Of a stretch of 46,088 nucleotides of DNA, positions 25,662-35,519 are shown one piece after another (position 1 is the stretch's first letter; each line of letters opens with the position of its first letter). The translations under genes were made by a program, and so were the position numbers. The stretch covers positions 1-46,088 of the forward strand of contig JAEVZU010000266.1 of NCBI GenBank assembly GCA_023392075.1, given 5' to 3'. The stretch is from Bacillota bacterium. GTDB taxonomy: Bacteria; Bacillota; Clostridia; Acetivibrionales; DSM-1351. The notes beneath the pieces were generated by a model. The model had not been told where the DNA came from. It did not search any database and saw only the letters and a list, made by a program, of their open reading frames with translations.

Positions 25662-27983
25662 TCAATTCTGCAAGTGAGATTGTTCTCTATATTGTGAAGG
25701 TGTGATGCCATATGTTTTCTTAAAGAGAGTGGAAAAATAAGTGACATTATAGATCCCTATTTTCTCACATATTTTTGAAGCCGGCTCGCCGGTGGAATTC
25801 AGCAATTCCTTTGCCCTTTCCAGCCTGACGGTTGTAAGATAGTCGGAAAATGAGGTATTGGTGATGCTTTTGAACAGCTTGCCAATATAACCTGAGGACA
25901 GCTCCACAACATCGGCAATTATATCCAGTGATAACCCGGGGTCACTGTAATGCTGCGCTACATATGCTTTGATTTCCTCTATCTGCCTGACATGCTTCTG
26001 CGTATTTATATTACTGTTCTTTTCCTCCTGCATTTGAAGGATATTCAAGCAGAATCTTTTTATTTCTGCAAGCGTATCTTCGATAGTTTCCAGGGAGCCA
26101 AGCTGATTCATCCTGTCATAGAAATCCTTGTAGTTTTCATCAAGCAAATCCAGGCTTGCCTGAAAGTTCTTGAAAATGGCAAGCATTAACTGAGTCGAGT
26201 AATTTACCGTTTGGTAATAAGAGGCTTTTGAAATATGTTTTATAAATTCCTCACAGGATTTATTGACCTGTGACTGATTGCCGGATTGTAAAGCTTTAAG
26301 CAATTTCTTTTCACAAGTATTAGGGTATTTGCATATCTGAGAATTATGCTCTCTGACAATGGCATCGTATAAGATACTTTCGGAGCCATAGAAATATCTG
26401 TATTTTATGTTTTCCCTTGCCGATTTATAGGAGGAATATACATATTTGTCCGAAAAAACAGCATCACCCATACCGATGGAAATTGTAAAATTACAGTATT
26501 TTTTTACATTTTCCTGAATTTCCATAAGGCAGAGAATTATATCCTCATGTAAAATGTTTTCAGTAAATTGTCCCAGTACGGCTATCTCATTCTGCTCTGT
26601 AATGAGCATATCATTATGAAAATGCTTTCCCAGAAGTTCATGTGCTATGTTGCAAATACCAAATCTCATCAGAGCCCGGTCGTCTTCGGAAAATTTATTT
26701 TGAAAATTTACATAATCGTCAACTTTGACTACAAATACACGGTAAAATGGTCCTGTAAATTCCTTTTGAATTTCAGACAGGATATCTTCAGGCGCCGTAA
26801 TAGTGCTTAAATTTCCTTTCAGCATATTCAGGATGTACTTTTCCTTTATGAATGGGGAGGACTGTTGAATGGAGGACTGCATTATATCACATTCCTTCCG
26901 GGAGGTGGAAAAAGCGTCCCAGATCATCTGGTATTCGTCAAACCTGAGCCTTCCTGCAGTTGAATCATTTACGGCAGGTTTTATCTTATCAATCAGCAGC
27001 TTCATAGGGTTGTAAATGCTGCGTGTCAGAAACCAGGACAGCAGAATACCAAAAAACAGAAGCAGAAAACCCGTCAGTAAAGTTACCGTACGGAGGGCAT
27101 ATATATTGCCAAGCAGCTGATCATATGTCTTCAGGCTTACAAAGCACCAGTCCATGGCATTTGATTTTACATAGGTTATCAGCTGTTTGGTACCGTTTAT
27201 TTCCTGTATGATACCACCCTGTTTGTCAGAAGAGGCAAGGATTTTCTTTATGTAATCCTTGCCGGAAAAATTTTTCAAAAAATTGGATGGGTCGGTATGC
27301 GACAGTACCGTGCCGCTGCTATCCATAACGAAGGTGTTTGAGGGCAGTGAGGAGCTGCTCAGGCTGTTAATAATATTTTGTATATATTTTTCATCAATAT
27401 TGATTATGATTGCATGATTATTGGAGGCCGGGTAAGGAAAAAAAATGAATGACAGGGTACGTATGGTCTGCTGGTAAACAGAATTGCCGTAGGATTGTAT
27501 TCTTGGAACAAATGTAAAGTATTTTTTATTGTCAAGTTTAAGCAAATTAAAGGTATCCACTCTGCTTTTTTCCATCAGGTCCAGCGGAACCGCCAGTGTA
27601 TTATAGTAATTTCCGTTGGACGTGTTGCATAGCTCTATATATTTGACAAACGGATATACGTCCAGTATGCGTGACAGCTGCATTGAAGCATTATAGGCTG
27701 CTATTTTGTCCGCATTGTCGGAATATAAAAATGAAACGATATTGTTGTCAATTGTTAACTGTTTGGCTATGTTCATTACCTGGCTGTATATAAGATCCGA
27801 GGTGTAGCTGGTCTGAGTGAGCATTGACCTTGAATTTGTATCTATTTCCTTAACAGTGCTGGAAGAGAACATCACGAATAATATCGAGCATACAAGGCTG
27901 ATAGTCAGGGTGATTAGCAATATGTATGAAATTATTATTCTTCTGTAAATTTTATATTGATGTAACCTTCTAAGTATATTCAT
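25662..27983 (-). CDS. Membrane-anchored AraC-family regulator
   Basis: This 773-residue one-component sensor-regulator has a first membrane helix (about 16-38, ISYILLITLTISLVCSILFV), an extracellular Cache-like sensing region (about 40-290), and a second helix (about 295-318). A cytoplasmic region of about 330 residues precedes the AraC DNA-binding domain (about 670-768; SSGYIGKLFKSITNTSFSDY and YNVTYFSTLFKKTYGITPSQ). It resembles a histidine kinase whose catalytic part was replaced by a DNA-binding domain, a known clostridial and Paenibacillus class. The start has AGGAG 9 nt upstream. It is divergent from the importer/glycosidase operon at 28365, its likely target. Confidence 0.9.
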   Translation of the reverse strand: MNILRRLHQYKIYRRIIISYILLITLTISLVCSILFVMFSSSTVKEIDTNSRSMLTQTSYTSDLIYSQVMNIAKQLTIDNNIVSFLYSDNADKIAAYNASMQLSRILDVYPFVKYIELCNTSNGNYYNTLAVPLDLMEKSRVDTFNLLKLDNKKYFTFVPRIQSYGNSVYQQTIRTLSFIFFPYPASNNHAIIINIDEKYIQNIINSLSSSSLPSNTFVMDSSGTVLSHTDPSNFLKNFSGKDYIKKILASSDKQGGIIQEINGTKQLITYVKSNAMDWCFVSLKTYDQLLGNIYALRTVTLLTGFLLLFFGILLSWFLTRSIYNPMKLLIDKIKPAVNDSTAGRLRFDEYQMIWDAFSTSRKECDIMQSSIQQSSPFIKEKYILNMLKGNLSTITAPEDILSEIQKEFTGPFYRVFVVKVDDYVNFQNKFSEDDRALMRFGICNIAHELLGKHFHNDMLITEQNEIAVLGQFTENILHEDIILCLMEIQENVKKYCNFTISIGMGDAVFSDKYVYSSYKSARENIKYRYFYGSESILYDAIVREHNSQICKYPNTCEKKLLKALQSGNQSQVNKSCEEFIKHISKASYYQTVNYSTQLMLAIFKNFQASLDLLDENYKDFYDRMNQLGSLETIEDTLAEIKRFCLNILQMQEEKNSNINTQKHVRQIEEIKAYVAQHYSDPGLSLDIIADVVELSSGYIGKLFKSITNTSFSDYLTTVRLERAKELLNSTGEPASKICEKIGIYNVTYFSTLFKKTYGITPSQYREQSHLQN

Positions 27984-28364
27984 AAAAACATACTCCTGAT
28001 AAATAAATTATTTTCGCATCATTGCCAATGAAATTCATAGACTATACATTAATTCTGAAAAAGGAGAGTACGCCGACTTTATAAGATTATAATATAGTCT
28101 TTTTGATAGTACAAGGTAATAAATTCTATTTAATTATTCAGCCAATGGCCAAAGGTATTCTTTTTTTCTTTTAAATCGCATAAATACTGGTTTGCATGTT
28201 ATTTAGGATATCGAAATATTGAAAATAATATCCTATATTTGAAAGCGGCTGTGTAAAAAAGTGAAAATCAGTTTGCCATCTTGAGATTTACATACAATAT
28301 TTCAGAGGGTATACTTCGACTTGCATGCAGACACAGATATGGAAAATCTATAAGGAGGAAGTAT
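27984..28364. other. Divergent regulatory region, no gene
   Basis: This 381-bp AT-rich stretch separates the membrane AraC regulator from the large operon. It holds the minus-strand promoter listed separately and a partial catabolite-repression-like site, ttgaaagcggctgtg (28239-28253), whose left half fits the cre consensus and whose right half does not. I see no convincing plus-strand -35/-10 pair. A frame open from 28281 lacks a ribosome site and is only an upstream extension of the permease frame. Confidence 0.5.
28086..28114 (-). promoter_or_regulatory. Candidate promoter of the membrane AraC regulator
   Basis: Minus-strand TATAAT (28086-28091) is preceded at 17 bp by TTGTAC (28109-28114). 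The gene start is about 100 bp downstream. The -35 box matches the consensus only in its first three bases. Confidence 0.5.
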
Positions 28365-29327
28365 ATGCAGCACGGCATTGATTACAGTAGTAATTCGATT
28401 AAAAAAAAGAAAAATTATAATTTGGGAACAGATATATCAAGAAATCTTTCATCCTATTTACTTGCTGTACCCGCTATTTTATACACACTTGTATTTGGAT
28501 ATATGACGTATCCATATATGCTCATAGCATTTCAACAATTTGATTACAGGAAAGGACTGCTGAACAGTGATTGGGTAGGGATTAAGAATTTCGAGTTTTT
28601 TTTCAAATCCAATTATGCCTTTACAGTAACTGCAAACACACTTAAGCTTAATCTTCTATTTATCATCGTAAGCACACTTGCTGCGGTAATACTTGCACTT
28701 GCGCTTAATGAGCTAAAGAACAGAGCCTTTTTAAAGGTATCACAGTCCATAATGTTATTTCCGAACTACCTGTCCTGGATAGTAGTCAGTTTTATGCTCT
28801 ACGGTCTTTTTTCAGTAGAATTGGGATTTATAAATAATTTTTTAAAATATTTTGGGTTTAGTCCCGTAAACTGGTATGCGGAAGCCGGTGCATGGCCTGC
28901 CATTCTCACAATAATGAAAACCTGGAAAACTGCGGGGATGAATGCGGTTATATATCTGGCGGCAATCACAGGCATAGATGAATCCATATATGAATCTGCG
29001 AGAATTGACGGTGCCAACAGGTGGCAGCAGTGCAAATCCATAACATTGCCATTATTGATGCCCACCGTAACAATACTTGCACTTCTCCATATCGGAAGAA
29101 TCATGTACGGGGATTTTGGTATGATTTATGCACTGATAGGAGATAATGGAGTTCTTTATCCCACAACGGATGTTATAGATACATATTTATTCAGATCGCT
29201 GCGGCAAATAGGAGATCCTGCGCAGGCAATGGCTATCGGATTATTCCAGTCGGCCATCGGATTCCTGATGGTATTTGGTGCAAACTGGGTGACGAAAAAA
29301 TTCTTTAAGGAAGGCGCATTATATTAG
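28365..29327 (+). CDS. ABC importer permease, LplB type
   Basis: This 320-residue permease (COG4209 group) has a Lys-rich cytoplasmic N-terminus, a first helix (YLLAVPAILYTLVFGYMTYP) and the EAA loop YESARIDGANRWQQCKSITL. The start is ATG 28365, which has AAGGAGG 7 nt upstream; the frame extends to 28281 without a ribosome site. It is the first gene of a long plus-strand run that ends with GH2 at 44950. It forms the channel with the next permease and imports the oligosaccharide that the downstream cytoplasmic glycosidases degrade. Confidence 0.92.
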   Translation: MQHGIDYSSNSIKKKKNYNLGTDISRNLSSYLLAVPAILYTLVFGYMTYPYMLIAFQQFDYRKGLLNSDWVGIKNFEFFFKSNYAFTVTANTLKLNLLFIIVSTLAAVILALALNELKNRAFLKVSQSIMLFPNYLSWIVVSFMLYGLFSVELGFINNFLKYFGFSPVNWYAEAGAWPAILTIMKTWKTAGMNAVIYLAAITGIDESIYESARIDGANRWQQCKSITLPLLMPTVTILALLHIGRIMYGDFGMIYALIGDNGVLYPTTDVIDTYLFRSLRQIGDPAQAMAIGLFQSAIGFLMVFGANWVTKKFFKEGALY

Positions 29328-29339
29328 AGGAGGACAGCC

Positions 29340-30215
29340 ATGAGAAAGAAGTTTAATTTATATCAAGCAATGATTTATTTTGGTGTTTCATTGTTTACCG
29401 CTTTTTGCCTGATACCTATGCTTTTAACCGTAATTGTATCTATTTCGGATGAGACTTCCATACAGAAAAACGGTTACAGTTTCTTTCCGGAAAAATTATC
29501 GTTATATGCATATAAGGTGATTTTCAATGGCGGAGAACTTGTTAAAAACTCGTATATGATATCCATTGCCGTAACAGTCATAGGTACACTGATAGCAGTG
29601 ATGATTACAGCAATGGCGGCATATACGCTGGCAAATAAAAATGTAAGGTACCGTAACGGGCTGGCTTTGTTCTTTTTCATAACAATGGTATTTTCTGCCG
29701 GTATTGTGCCCTGGTATCTGGTATGCCGGAACTTCAAGCTGGTAAATAATATATTTGCACTTGTTATCCCAAGCCTCATGTTCAGTCCGTTTAATCTGTT
29801 CCTGGTGAAGAACTTCATGGAAGGTATTCCTGACGCACTTCGTGAATCGGCGACTATTGACGGGGCGAGCGATATTAAGATTGCATTTAAAATCTATTTT
29901 CCGCTGTGCGTACCGGTACTGGCTACAGTGAGTCTCTTCTACGGATTGGCTTATTGGAACGACTGGTTTAATGCAATAATGCTTGTGGACAATCAAAAAT
30001 TATATCCGCTTCAATATCTTCTGCTGAGGCTGCAGTCGGAAATCAGCATGATAAACAAGTTCCAGGGGGCTATTGGCCAGGGAGAGGCTGCACCTCCTAC
30101 CGAATCCATAAAGATGGCTACGGCAATTATTACCATAGGACCAATTGTTCTGCTGTATCCGTTTTTGCAGAAATATTTTGTGAAGGGATTGATTATCGGT
30201 TCTGTAAAGGGATGA
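29340..30215 (+). CDS. ABC importer permease, LplC/YtcP type
   Basis: This 291-residue permease (COG0395) has an N-terminal helix (MIYFGVSLFTAFCLIPMLLT), the EAA loop LRESATIDGASDIKIAFKIY and the family C-terminus KYFVKGLIIGSVKG. GAGGAGG precedes the ATG, 12 nt after the LplB-type gene. The C-terminus closely resembles that of the permease at 19266-20186, as expected for paralogous systems. No ATPase gene is linked. Confidence 0.93.
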   Translation: MRKKFNLYQAMIYFGVSLFTAFCLIPMLLTVIVSISDETSIQKNGYSFFPEKLSLYAYKVIFNGGELVKNSYMISIAVTVIGTLIAVMITAMAAYTLANKNVRYRNGLALFFFITMVFSAGIVPWYLVCRNFKLVNNIFALVIPSLMFSPFNLFLVKNFMEGIPDALRESATIDGASDIKIAFKIYFPLCVPVLATVSLFYGLAYWNDWFNAIMLVDNQKLYPLQYLLLRLQSEISMINKFQGAIGQGEAAPPTESIKMATAIITIGPIVLLYPFLQKYFVKGLIIGSVKG

Positions 30216-30265
30216 TATAGGCCTGAAAAGGATTATATAAATATAAAACAAAGGAGTGTCGATGA

Positions 30266-31819
30266 ATGAAAAAGTTTTTAGCTTTAACGGTTTCTGCCGC
30301 AATACTGGGAGCTTTGCTGACAGGGTGCGGAGGAAGCAGTGCCGGAAACGAGTCGGCCGGAACTCAAAGTGCATCGGAAACAAACGTTGGGGAAGTCCAG
30401 TCAACAGTTACAATTAAGTATTATTTGCCGGGCAACCAGCCAAAGGACTATGAGACAGTGGCCGCAGAAATCAACAAGAAACTTAAAGAGGACAAAGTAG
30501 GGGTTCAGCTGGAAAGGAATTACGTTCCTTTCGACGCATGGCAGCAAAAAATAAACATAATGCTGTCAACCGGTGATGAATTTGATATGTTCCAGGTTAT
30601 GAACGATCAGACCCCACTGTCAAGCTATATTGCTAAAAATGCTCTTGCAGATCTGACCGAACCTTTTAACCAGTATGGTGAAAATATCAGGAAAGTAGTT
30701 CCGGAATCCATATTCTCAGGGGCTTCTGTCGAAAACAAACTATACGGCATACCTACATACTGGTATGAGACCGGTACACAGGGCGGATTTGACATCAGAC
30801 TTGATGTTTTAAAGAAATATAATCTGGAGGTTCCGAAAACTCCTGACGAGCTTCTGAAGGCTGCCGAAGTGATAATCAAAAACTGGGATGGGGCCAATAA
30901 GCCGTATTGGGCTAATTTTACAAGCGGAACCGATATAAATGAAATGCCCACACACCGTACCTATGATTCCTGGCCCTTCTGTATAAAAGACGGATTGTTT
31001 TATTGTGATGCAGACGGAAATATAAAGAGCTGGTATGAAACTCCTGAATTTAAAAAAGACAGCGAGTTTATGAAAAAGGCATATGGCATAGGTCTGGTAC
31101 ATCCTGATATCCTTGTTCTAAAGTCGGAACAGTCGGTTGCAATTGCCAATAACGGGGATTGGTTTATGTCTGCCGGACTTGGAACACAGAGTTATGCAAA
31201 TATGAAAAAAAATAATCCAAATGCAACAAATCAGGATGTAGTTCCGGTATTTTTCAATCCTGAAAAACAGTATGTAAGACCTTATACCGTAAAAAATGCA
31301 AATGCTGTTCCGATCAACAGCAAACACCCCGAAGCTGCTGTGAAATTTGTCAACTGGCTGTGGGCAAATCAGGAAAATTATGACCTGTACTTCTACGGCA
31401 TAGAAAATAAACATCATAAAAAGGTTGGAGAACATGGTATTGAAAGAATTGTGGATCCTAATAACAATAACTCTCCTACCTACAAGGATTGGGATTGGAT
31501 GTCGGGTAACATTAACTTCTTAAGATATGATGATGTCAATGGATTCCCTGCCGATAACAAGATGATTTACACGGCTAATGAAAGCGCTGTAAATATTCCT
31601 GTTGCCAATTTCCAGTTTGACGCATCAAAGGTACAAACCGAGTATGCAAATGTAAAAACACAGGCACAGGCTGTTATGCTTCCAATATATCTGGGGCTTC
31701 AGGATTACGACAAGGCTTATGATGCTGCACTGCAGAAGCTTAAGGCGGCAGGTCTTGACAAGGTAATACAGGAGTATGAGACACAGTTTAAAGCATGGCA
31801 GGCAAATGGAGGCAAGTAA
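30266..31819 (+). CDS. ABC importer substrate-binding lipoprotein, LplA-like
   Basis: This 517-residue lipoprotein has a signal with lipobox LTGC at Cys21, then a Gly/Ser/Glu linker (about 22-45). Its solute-binding domain begins VTIKYYLPGNQPKDYETVAA and contains GDEFDMFQVMND. It follows its two permeases by 50 nt with AAAGGAG before the ATG. Its position before seven hydrolase and amino-acid genes makes it the capture protein for a glycan carrying mannose, fucose and N-acetylhexosamine; the ligand is inferred from neighbours. A 10-bp hairpin follows the gene. Confidence 0.93.
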   Translation: MKKFLALTVSAAILGALLTGCGGSSAGNESAGTQSASETNVGEVQSTVTIKYYLPGNQPKDYETVAAEINKKLKEDKVGVQLERNYVPFDAWQQKINIMLSTGDEFDMFQVMNDQTPLSSYIAKNALADLTEPFNQYGENIRKVVPESIFSGASVENKLYGIPTYWYETGTQGGFDIRLDVLKKYNLEVPKTPDELLKAAEVIIKNWDGANKPYWANFTSGTDINEMPTHRTYDSWPFCIKDGLFYCDADGNIKSWYETPEFKKDSEFMKKAYGIGLVHPDILVLKSEQSVAIANNGDWFMSAGLGTQSYANMKKNNPNATNQDVVPVFFNPEKQYVRPYTVKNANAVPINSKHPEAAVKFVNWLWANQENYDLYFYGIENKHHKKVGEHGIERIVDPNNNNSPTYKDWDWMSGNINFLRYDDVNGFPADNKMIYTANESAVNIPVANFQFDASKVQTEYANVKTQAQAVMLPIYLGLQDYDKAYDAALQKLKAAGLDKVIQEYETQFKAWQANGGK

Positions 31820-31844
31820 AAAAACAGATATCTATTCATAATGG

Positions 31845-31881
31845 CAGCAGGGCTGATGACCAAAGGGCAGAAGCCCTGCTG
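31845..31881 (+). other. Intercistronic hairpin between binding-protein and GH3 genes
   Basis: cagcagggct (31845-31854) pairs perfectly with agccctgctg (31872-31881) across a 17-base loop, followed by gtttgtt. It could be a leaky terminator or an mRNA stabiliser that lowers expression of the downstream enzymes relative to the transporter. Confidence 0.6.
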
Positions 31882-31901
31882 TTTGTTAGAAAGGGTTGGT
31901 T

Positions 31902-34196
31902 ATGCTTAAATATAAAAACAGTTTATTGGCCACAGAAGCAAGAATTGATGATTTGATGGGAAGAATGACCCTGAAGGAAAAGGTGGGGCAGCTTAACCAG
32001 AGGATTTTCGGCTGGCGTGCGTATAAAAGGACGAAAGGCAGCTATGAGATTACCGAAGAATTTAAGCAGGAAGTAGCTTTCGGTGATGGTCTCGGCGCAC
32101 TATACGGTTTGTTCCGTGCAGATCCGTGGTCGGCAGTTACCTTTGAGAACGGAATCCCGTGGGAGGATTGTGTAAAAGTGACCAACAAACTTCAGCGCTA
32201 TGTTCTCGAAAATACAAGATTAGGAATACCCCTGCTGTTTTCGGAAGAATGCCCTCATGGACATATGGCACTTGACGGCACAATATTTCCTGCAAATCTT
32301 GGCATTGGTTCCACCTGGAATCCGGAGCTTTATGAGGAAGCCTTCACCTGTGTCGCTTCTGAAATAAGGTCCAGAGGAGGACATCTTGGATTGGTTTCGG
32401 CGCTTGATATCATGCAGGACCCCAGATGGGGGCGTTCCGAGGAATGCTTCGGTGAGGATCCGTATCTTTCAGCAAGTATGGCGTATGCAGTCACGTTGGG
32501 AATGCAGGGAGAGTCTGCGGAAGATTTGAAAAGGTCAGACAGGGTTGCCGCCGTATTGAAGCATTTCTGCGCGCAGGGAGCAGCTTTGGGAGGTCATAAC
32601 GGAAAATCGGCGGTGATAGGTGAAAGAGAACTCAGAGAAATCCATCTGCCTCCGATGAAAGCCGGTATTAAGGCAGGAGCCGTGGGATGCATGGCGGCAT
32701 ACAATGAAATCGACGGAACATACTGTCATGCAAACCGCTTCCTGCTGACGGATATTTTACGGAAGGAATGGGGTTTTAGCGGTGTTTTGATGTCTGACGG
32801 CTGTGCGGTAGACAACCTGAAAAGAATTGCCGGCAGTGAGGAGGGAGCAGTAGCTGCGGCTGTGAATGCCGGGGTGGATTTGAATCTCTGGAATCATTCG
32901 TATCTGAGCCTGGAAGCCGCCGTAACCAGTGGAAAGGTAAGCGAAAAAGTCATTGATGAGGCCGTGAGAAGGGTATTGAATTTGAAATTCCTGATGGGAC
33001 TTTTTGACAAGCCGTATACTGATGAAGACAAATCGGTATTTCCCGCACAGGCTGAAAAAAGCTCCCATATAAACCTTAGGGTAGCGCAGGAGTCTGTGGT
33101 GCTTTTAAAAAATGAGAACAACGTGCTGCCGTTGAAAAAGGATATAAAAAGAATTGCGGTAATCGGACCCAATGCGGATAACATCTATAACCAGTTGGGG
33201 GATTACACACCTCCTCAAAGACCGGGGACAGGCGTAACGGTACTTCAGGGAATATGTTCCTCGGTTTCTCCGGCTACCGAGGTGGTTTATTCCAGAGGCT
33301 GCGGAGTAAGAGATACCTGCAGGGAAGGGTTTTCGGATGCTATCAGTGCCGCAAAAAATTCTGATGCGGTTATCCTTGTTCTGGGAGGCAGCAGTGCACG
33401 TAATTTTGATGTTGCCTTTGATAAAAACGGAGCTGCCATGGTTTCAAAGCAGGCCGGCGAGATGGACTGCGGGGAAGGGATGGATGTTGCCGACCTGGAG
33501 CTGGGAGGGGTGCAGACCGAACTGGCAAAGGAACTGGCAGCGGTTGGAAAACCCTTGATTGTAGTATTGATTCAGGGACGCCCTCATGCCGTTCAATGGA
33601 TCAGCGAAAACTGCGCAGCTGTTTTGTGCGGCTGGTATCCCGGAAAGGAAGGCGGCAGGGCAATTGCGGATATTATCTTCGGAGATGTCAATCCCAGCGG
33701 GAAATTGCCGGTATCCATTCCAAGAAGTTCTGCACAGCTGCCGGTTTATTATAATTACAAGGAGACCTCCAGCTATCTGGATATGCCGGCTGCTCCGCTT
33801 TATCCCTTTGGATTCGGATTGAGCTACACAACATTTGAGTATAATTCCATGACCATAAGCCGGCGGCAGATATCTGCCTGTGAATTGGAGCAGAATGATG
33901 CGGTAACTGTGAAGGTAGAGATAACAAATACAGGAACAGCACCAGGACAGGAAGTGGTTCAGCTTTATATCTCGGGAAAGAATTCAGGATTAAGCCGGAG
34001 AAACATGGAATTGAAAGGATTTAAAAAGGTTATGCTTGCACCGGGTGAAACCAAAACTGTCGTTTTAAAGCTGGGCAGCGAGGAACTGGGCATATGGGAT
34101 GCTGAAATGAAATTTGCGGTCAAACCCGGAATTGTGGAAATTATTACTGGCAAAGATACACAAAGGGCGTTGAAAGAAGTTCTAAGCATTGTATAG
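31902..34196 (+). CDS. Cytoplasmic GH3 beta-glycosidase
   Basis: This 764-residue GH3 enzyme has a TIM-barrel N-domain (about 15-370), an alpha/beta C-domain (about 395-610) and a C-terminal FnIII-like domain (about 655-760). The predicted nucleophile is Asp299 in VLMSDGCAVDN. HGHMALDGT and DPRWGRSEECFGEDPYLS are typical family segments. No signal peptide is present, so it acts on imported oligosaccharides. Activity could be beta-glucosidase, beta-xylosidase or exo-beta-glucosaminidase; sequence alone does not decide. I chose ATG 31902 with AAGGG 6 nt upstream over the in-frame TTG at 31896. Confidence 0.9.
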   Translation: MLKYKNSLLATEARIDDLMGRMTLKEKVGQLNQRIFGWRAYKRTKGSYEITEEFKQEVAFGDGLGALYGLFRADPWSAVTFENGIPWEDCVKVTNKLQRYVLENTRLGIPLLFSEECPHGHMALDGTIFPANLGIGSTWNPELYEEAFTCVASEIRSRGGHLGLVSALDIMQDPRWGRSEECFGEDPYLSASMAYAVTLGMQGESAEDLKRSDRVAAVLKHFCAQGAALGGHNGKSAVIGERELREIHLPPMKAGIKAGAVGCMAAYNEIDGTYCHANRFLLTDILRKEWGFSGVLMSDGCAVDNLKRIAGSEEGAVAAAVNAGVDLNLWNHSYLSLEAAVTSGKVSEKVIDEAVRRVLNLKFLMGLFDKPYTDEDKSVFPAQAEKSSHINLRVAQESVVLLKNENNVLPLKKDIKRIAVIGPNADNIYNQLGDYTPPQRPGTGVTVLQGICSSVSPATEVVYSRGCGVRDTCREGFSDAISAAKNSDAVILVLGGSSARNFDVAFDKNGAAMVSKQAGEMDCGEGMDVADLELGGVQTELAKELAAVGKPLIVVLIQGRPHAVQWISENCAAVLCGWYPGKEGGRAIADIIFGDVNPSGKLPVSIPRSSAQLPVYYNYKETSSYLDMPAAPLYPFGFGLSYTTFEYNSMTISRRQISACELEQNDAVTVKVEITNTGTAPGQEVVQLYISGKNSGLSRRNMELKGFKKVMLAPGETKTVVLKLGSEELGIWDAEMKFAVKPGIVEIITGKDTQRALKEVLSIV

Positions 34197-34217
34197 ATTC
34201 AAGGGGGTGAAGAAATA

Positions 34218-35495
34218 ATGGATAAATTACCTTCAGCTGTTGAGAAGGCCGTCAGGTGCACAATGGAAAAACTGGAGGGCAGGGCCAAGCTTCAAAGTAT
34301 GTTTAAAAACTGCTTTGAGAATACCCTGGTGACTACCACCGAATTAACCGGGGATGGAGATACTTTTGTATTTACCGGAGACATACCTGCAATGTGGCTG
34401 AGGGATTCTTCAGCACAGGTCAGGCATTATATACCGTTTGCCGGGCAGGATGAAGCACTGGCGGAAATTATTTCAGGATTAATAAAGAGGCAGATTAAAT
34501 ATATTAATATTGATCCCTATGCAAATGCATTCAACAGGGAAGCAAACGGTAAATGCTACCGCTTGGATATTACAGAAAGAAGCCGGTGGGTATGGGAGAG
34601 AAAATATGAACTGGATTCCCTGTGCTATCCCATGCAGCTTGCCTACCTGTATTGGAAGGCTGCCGGAAGGGTGGATATATTCGATGATGCCTTCAGGAAG
34701 GCAATGGAGACCATTGTTGATTTATGGACCGTGGAGCAGAGACATCCCGAAAAATCCCGGTATAGATTTCAAAGAAACAGCAGTCTGGAAAGCGAAACTC
34801 TCTCAAATGGGGGGCTTGGCGGAGAAACAGGCTATACCGGGATGACCTGGTCGGGTTTCAGGCCAAGCGATGATGCCTGCAAATACGGGTACCTGATTCC
34901 TGCCAATATGTTTGCAGTAATAGTATTGGGATATATGGGGCAGATAGCGGCTGAAGTGTATGAGGACAAACGGCTGGAATACAAAGCGGCAAACCTGAAA
35001 GAGGAGATAGACGGTGGGATTCAGACCTACGGGGTTTACCGGCATCCGGTTTATGGCAGGATATATGCCTATGAGACCGACGGATTGGGCAATTACAACC
35101 TGATGGATGATGCAAATGTGCCAAGCCTGCTGTCCATACCTTATCTGGGCTATAGAGATGAAAATGATCCAATTTACATAAATACAAGAAGGTTCATATT
35201 AAGTGAAGACAATCCATATTACTACCGTGGAATATTTGCAGACGGCATAGGCAGCCCGCATACTCCAAAAGGCTATATCTGGCATATGGCATTATGTATG
35301 CAGGCACTTACATCAAAGGACAGGGATGAGATAGAAAAGATACTGGGACAATTGGAGAGCACCGACAATGATACCGGCTTTATGCATGAAGGGTTTAACC
35401 CTGACAAGCCCGCAGAGTTCACCCGTCCATGGTTTGCATGGGCTAATTCTCTGTTTGCAGAGCTGATCTGTAAAATTTCGGGCACTTATAAATAA
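34218..35495 (+). CDS. GH125 exo-alpha-1,6-mannosidase
   Basis: This 425-residue protein belongs to GH125, the metal-independent exo-alpha-mannosidases that remove alpha-1,6-linked mannose (known family activity). The hallmark GDIPAMWLRDSSAQVRHY lies near residues 54-71. The probable acid is Asp218 or Asp219 (RPSDDACKYG) and the probable base is Glu391 (FMHEGFNP), close to the catalytic positions I recall for the Clostridium perfringens enzyme. There is no signal peptide, so it is cytoplasmic. The start has AAGGGGGTGA just upstream. With the GH20, GH29 and GH2 enzymes in the same run it points to an N-glycan-like substrate. Confidence 0.93.
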   Translation: MDKLPSAVEKAVRCTMEKLEGRAKLQSMFKNCFENTLVTTTELTGDGDTFVFTGDIPAMWLRDSSAQVRHYIPFAGQDEALAEIISGLIKRQIKYINIDPYANAFNREANGKCYRLDITERSRWVWERKYELDSLCYPMQLAYLYWKAAGRVDIFDDAFRKAMETIVDLWTVEQRHPEKSRYRFQRNSSLESETLSNGGLGGETGYTGMTWSGFRPSDDACKYGYLIPANMFAVIVLGYMGQIAAEVYEDKRLEYKAANLKEEIDGGIQTYGVYRHPVYGRIYAYETDGLGNYNLMDDANVPSLLSIPYLGYRDENDPIYINTRRFILSEDNPYYYRGIFADGIGSPHTPKGYIWHMALCMQALTSKDRDEIEKILGQLESTDNDTGFMHEGFNPDKPAEFTRPWFAWANSLFAELICKISGTYK

Positions 35496-35519
35496 TTTGT
35501 ATAATTGGGGGTAGTTGCT

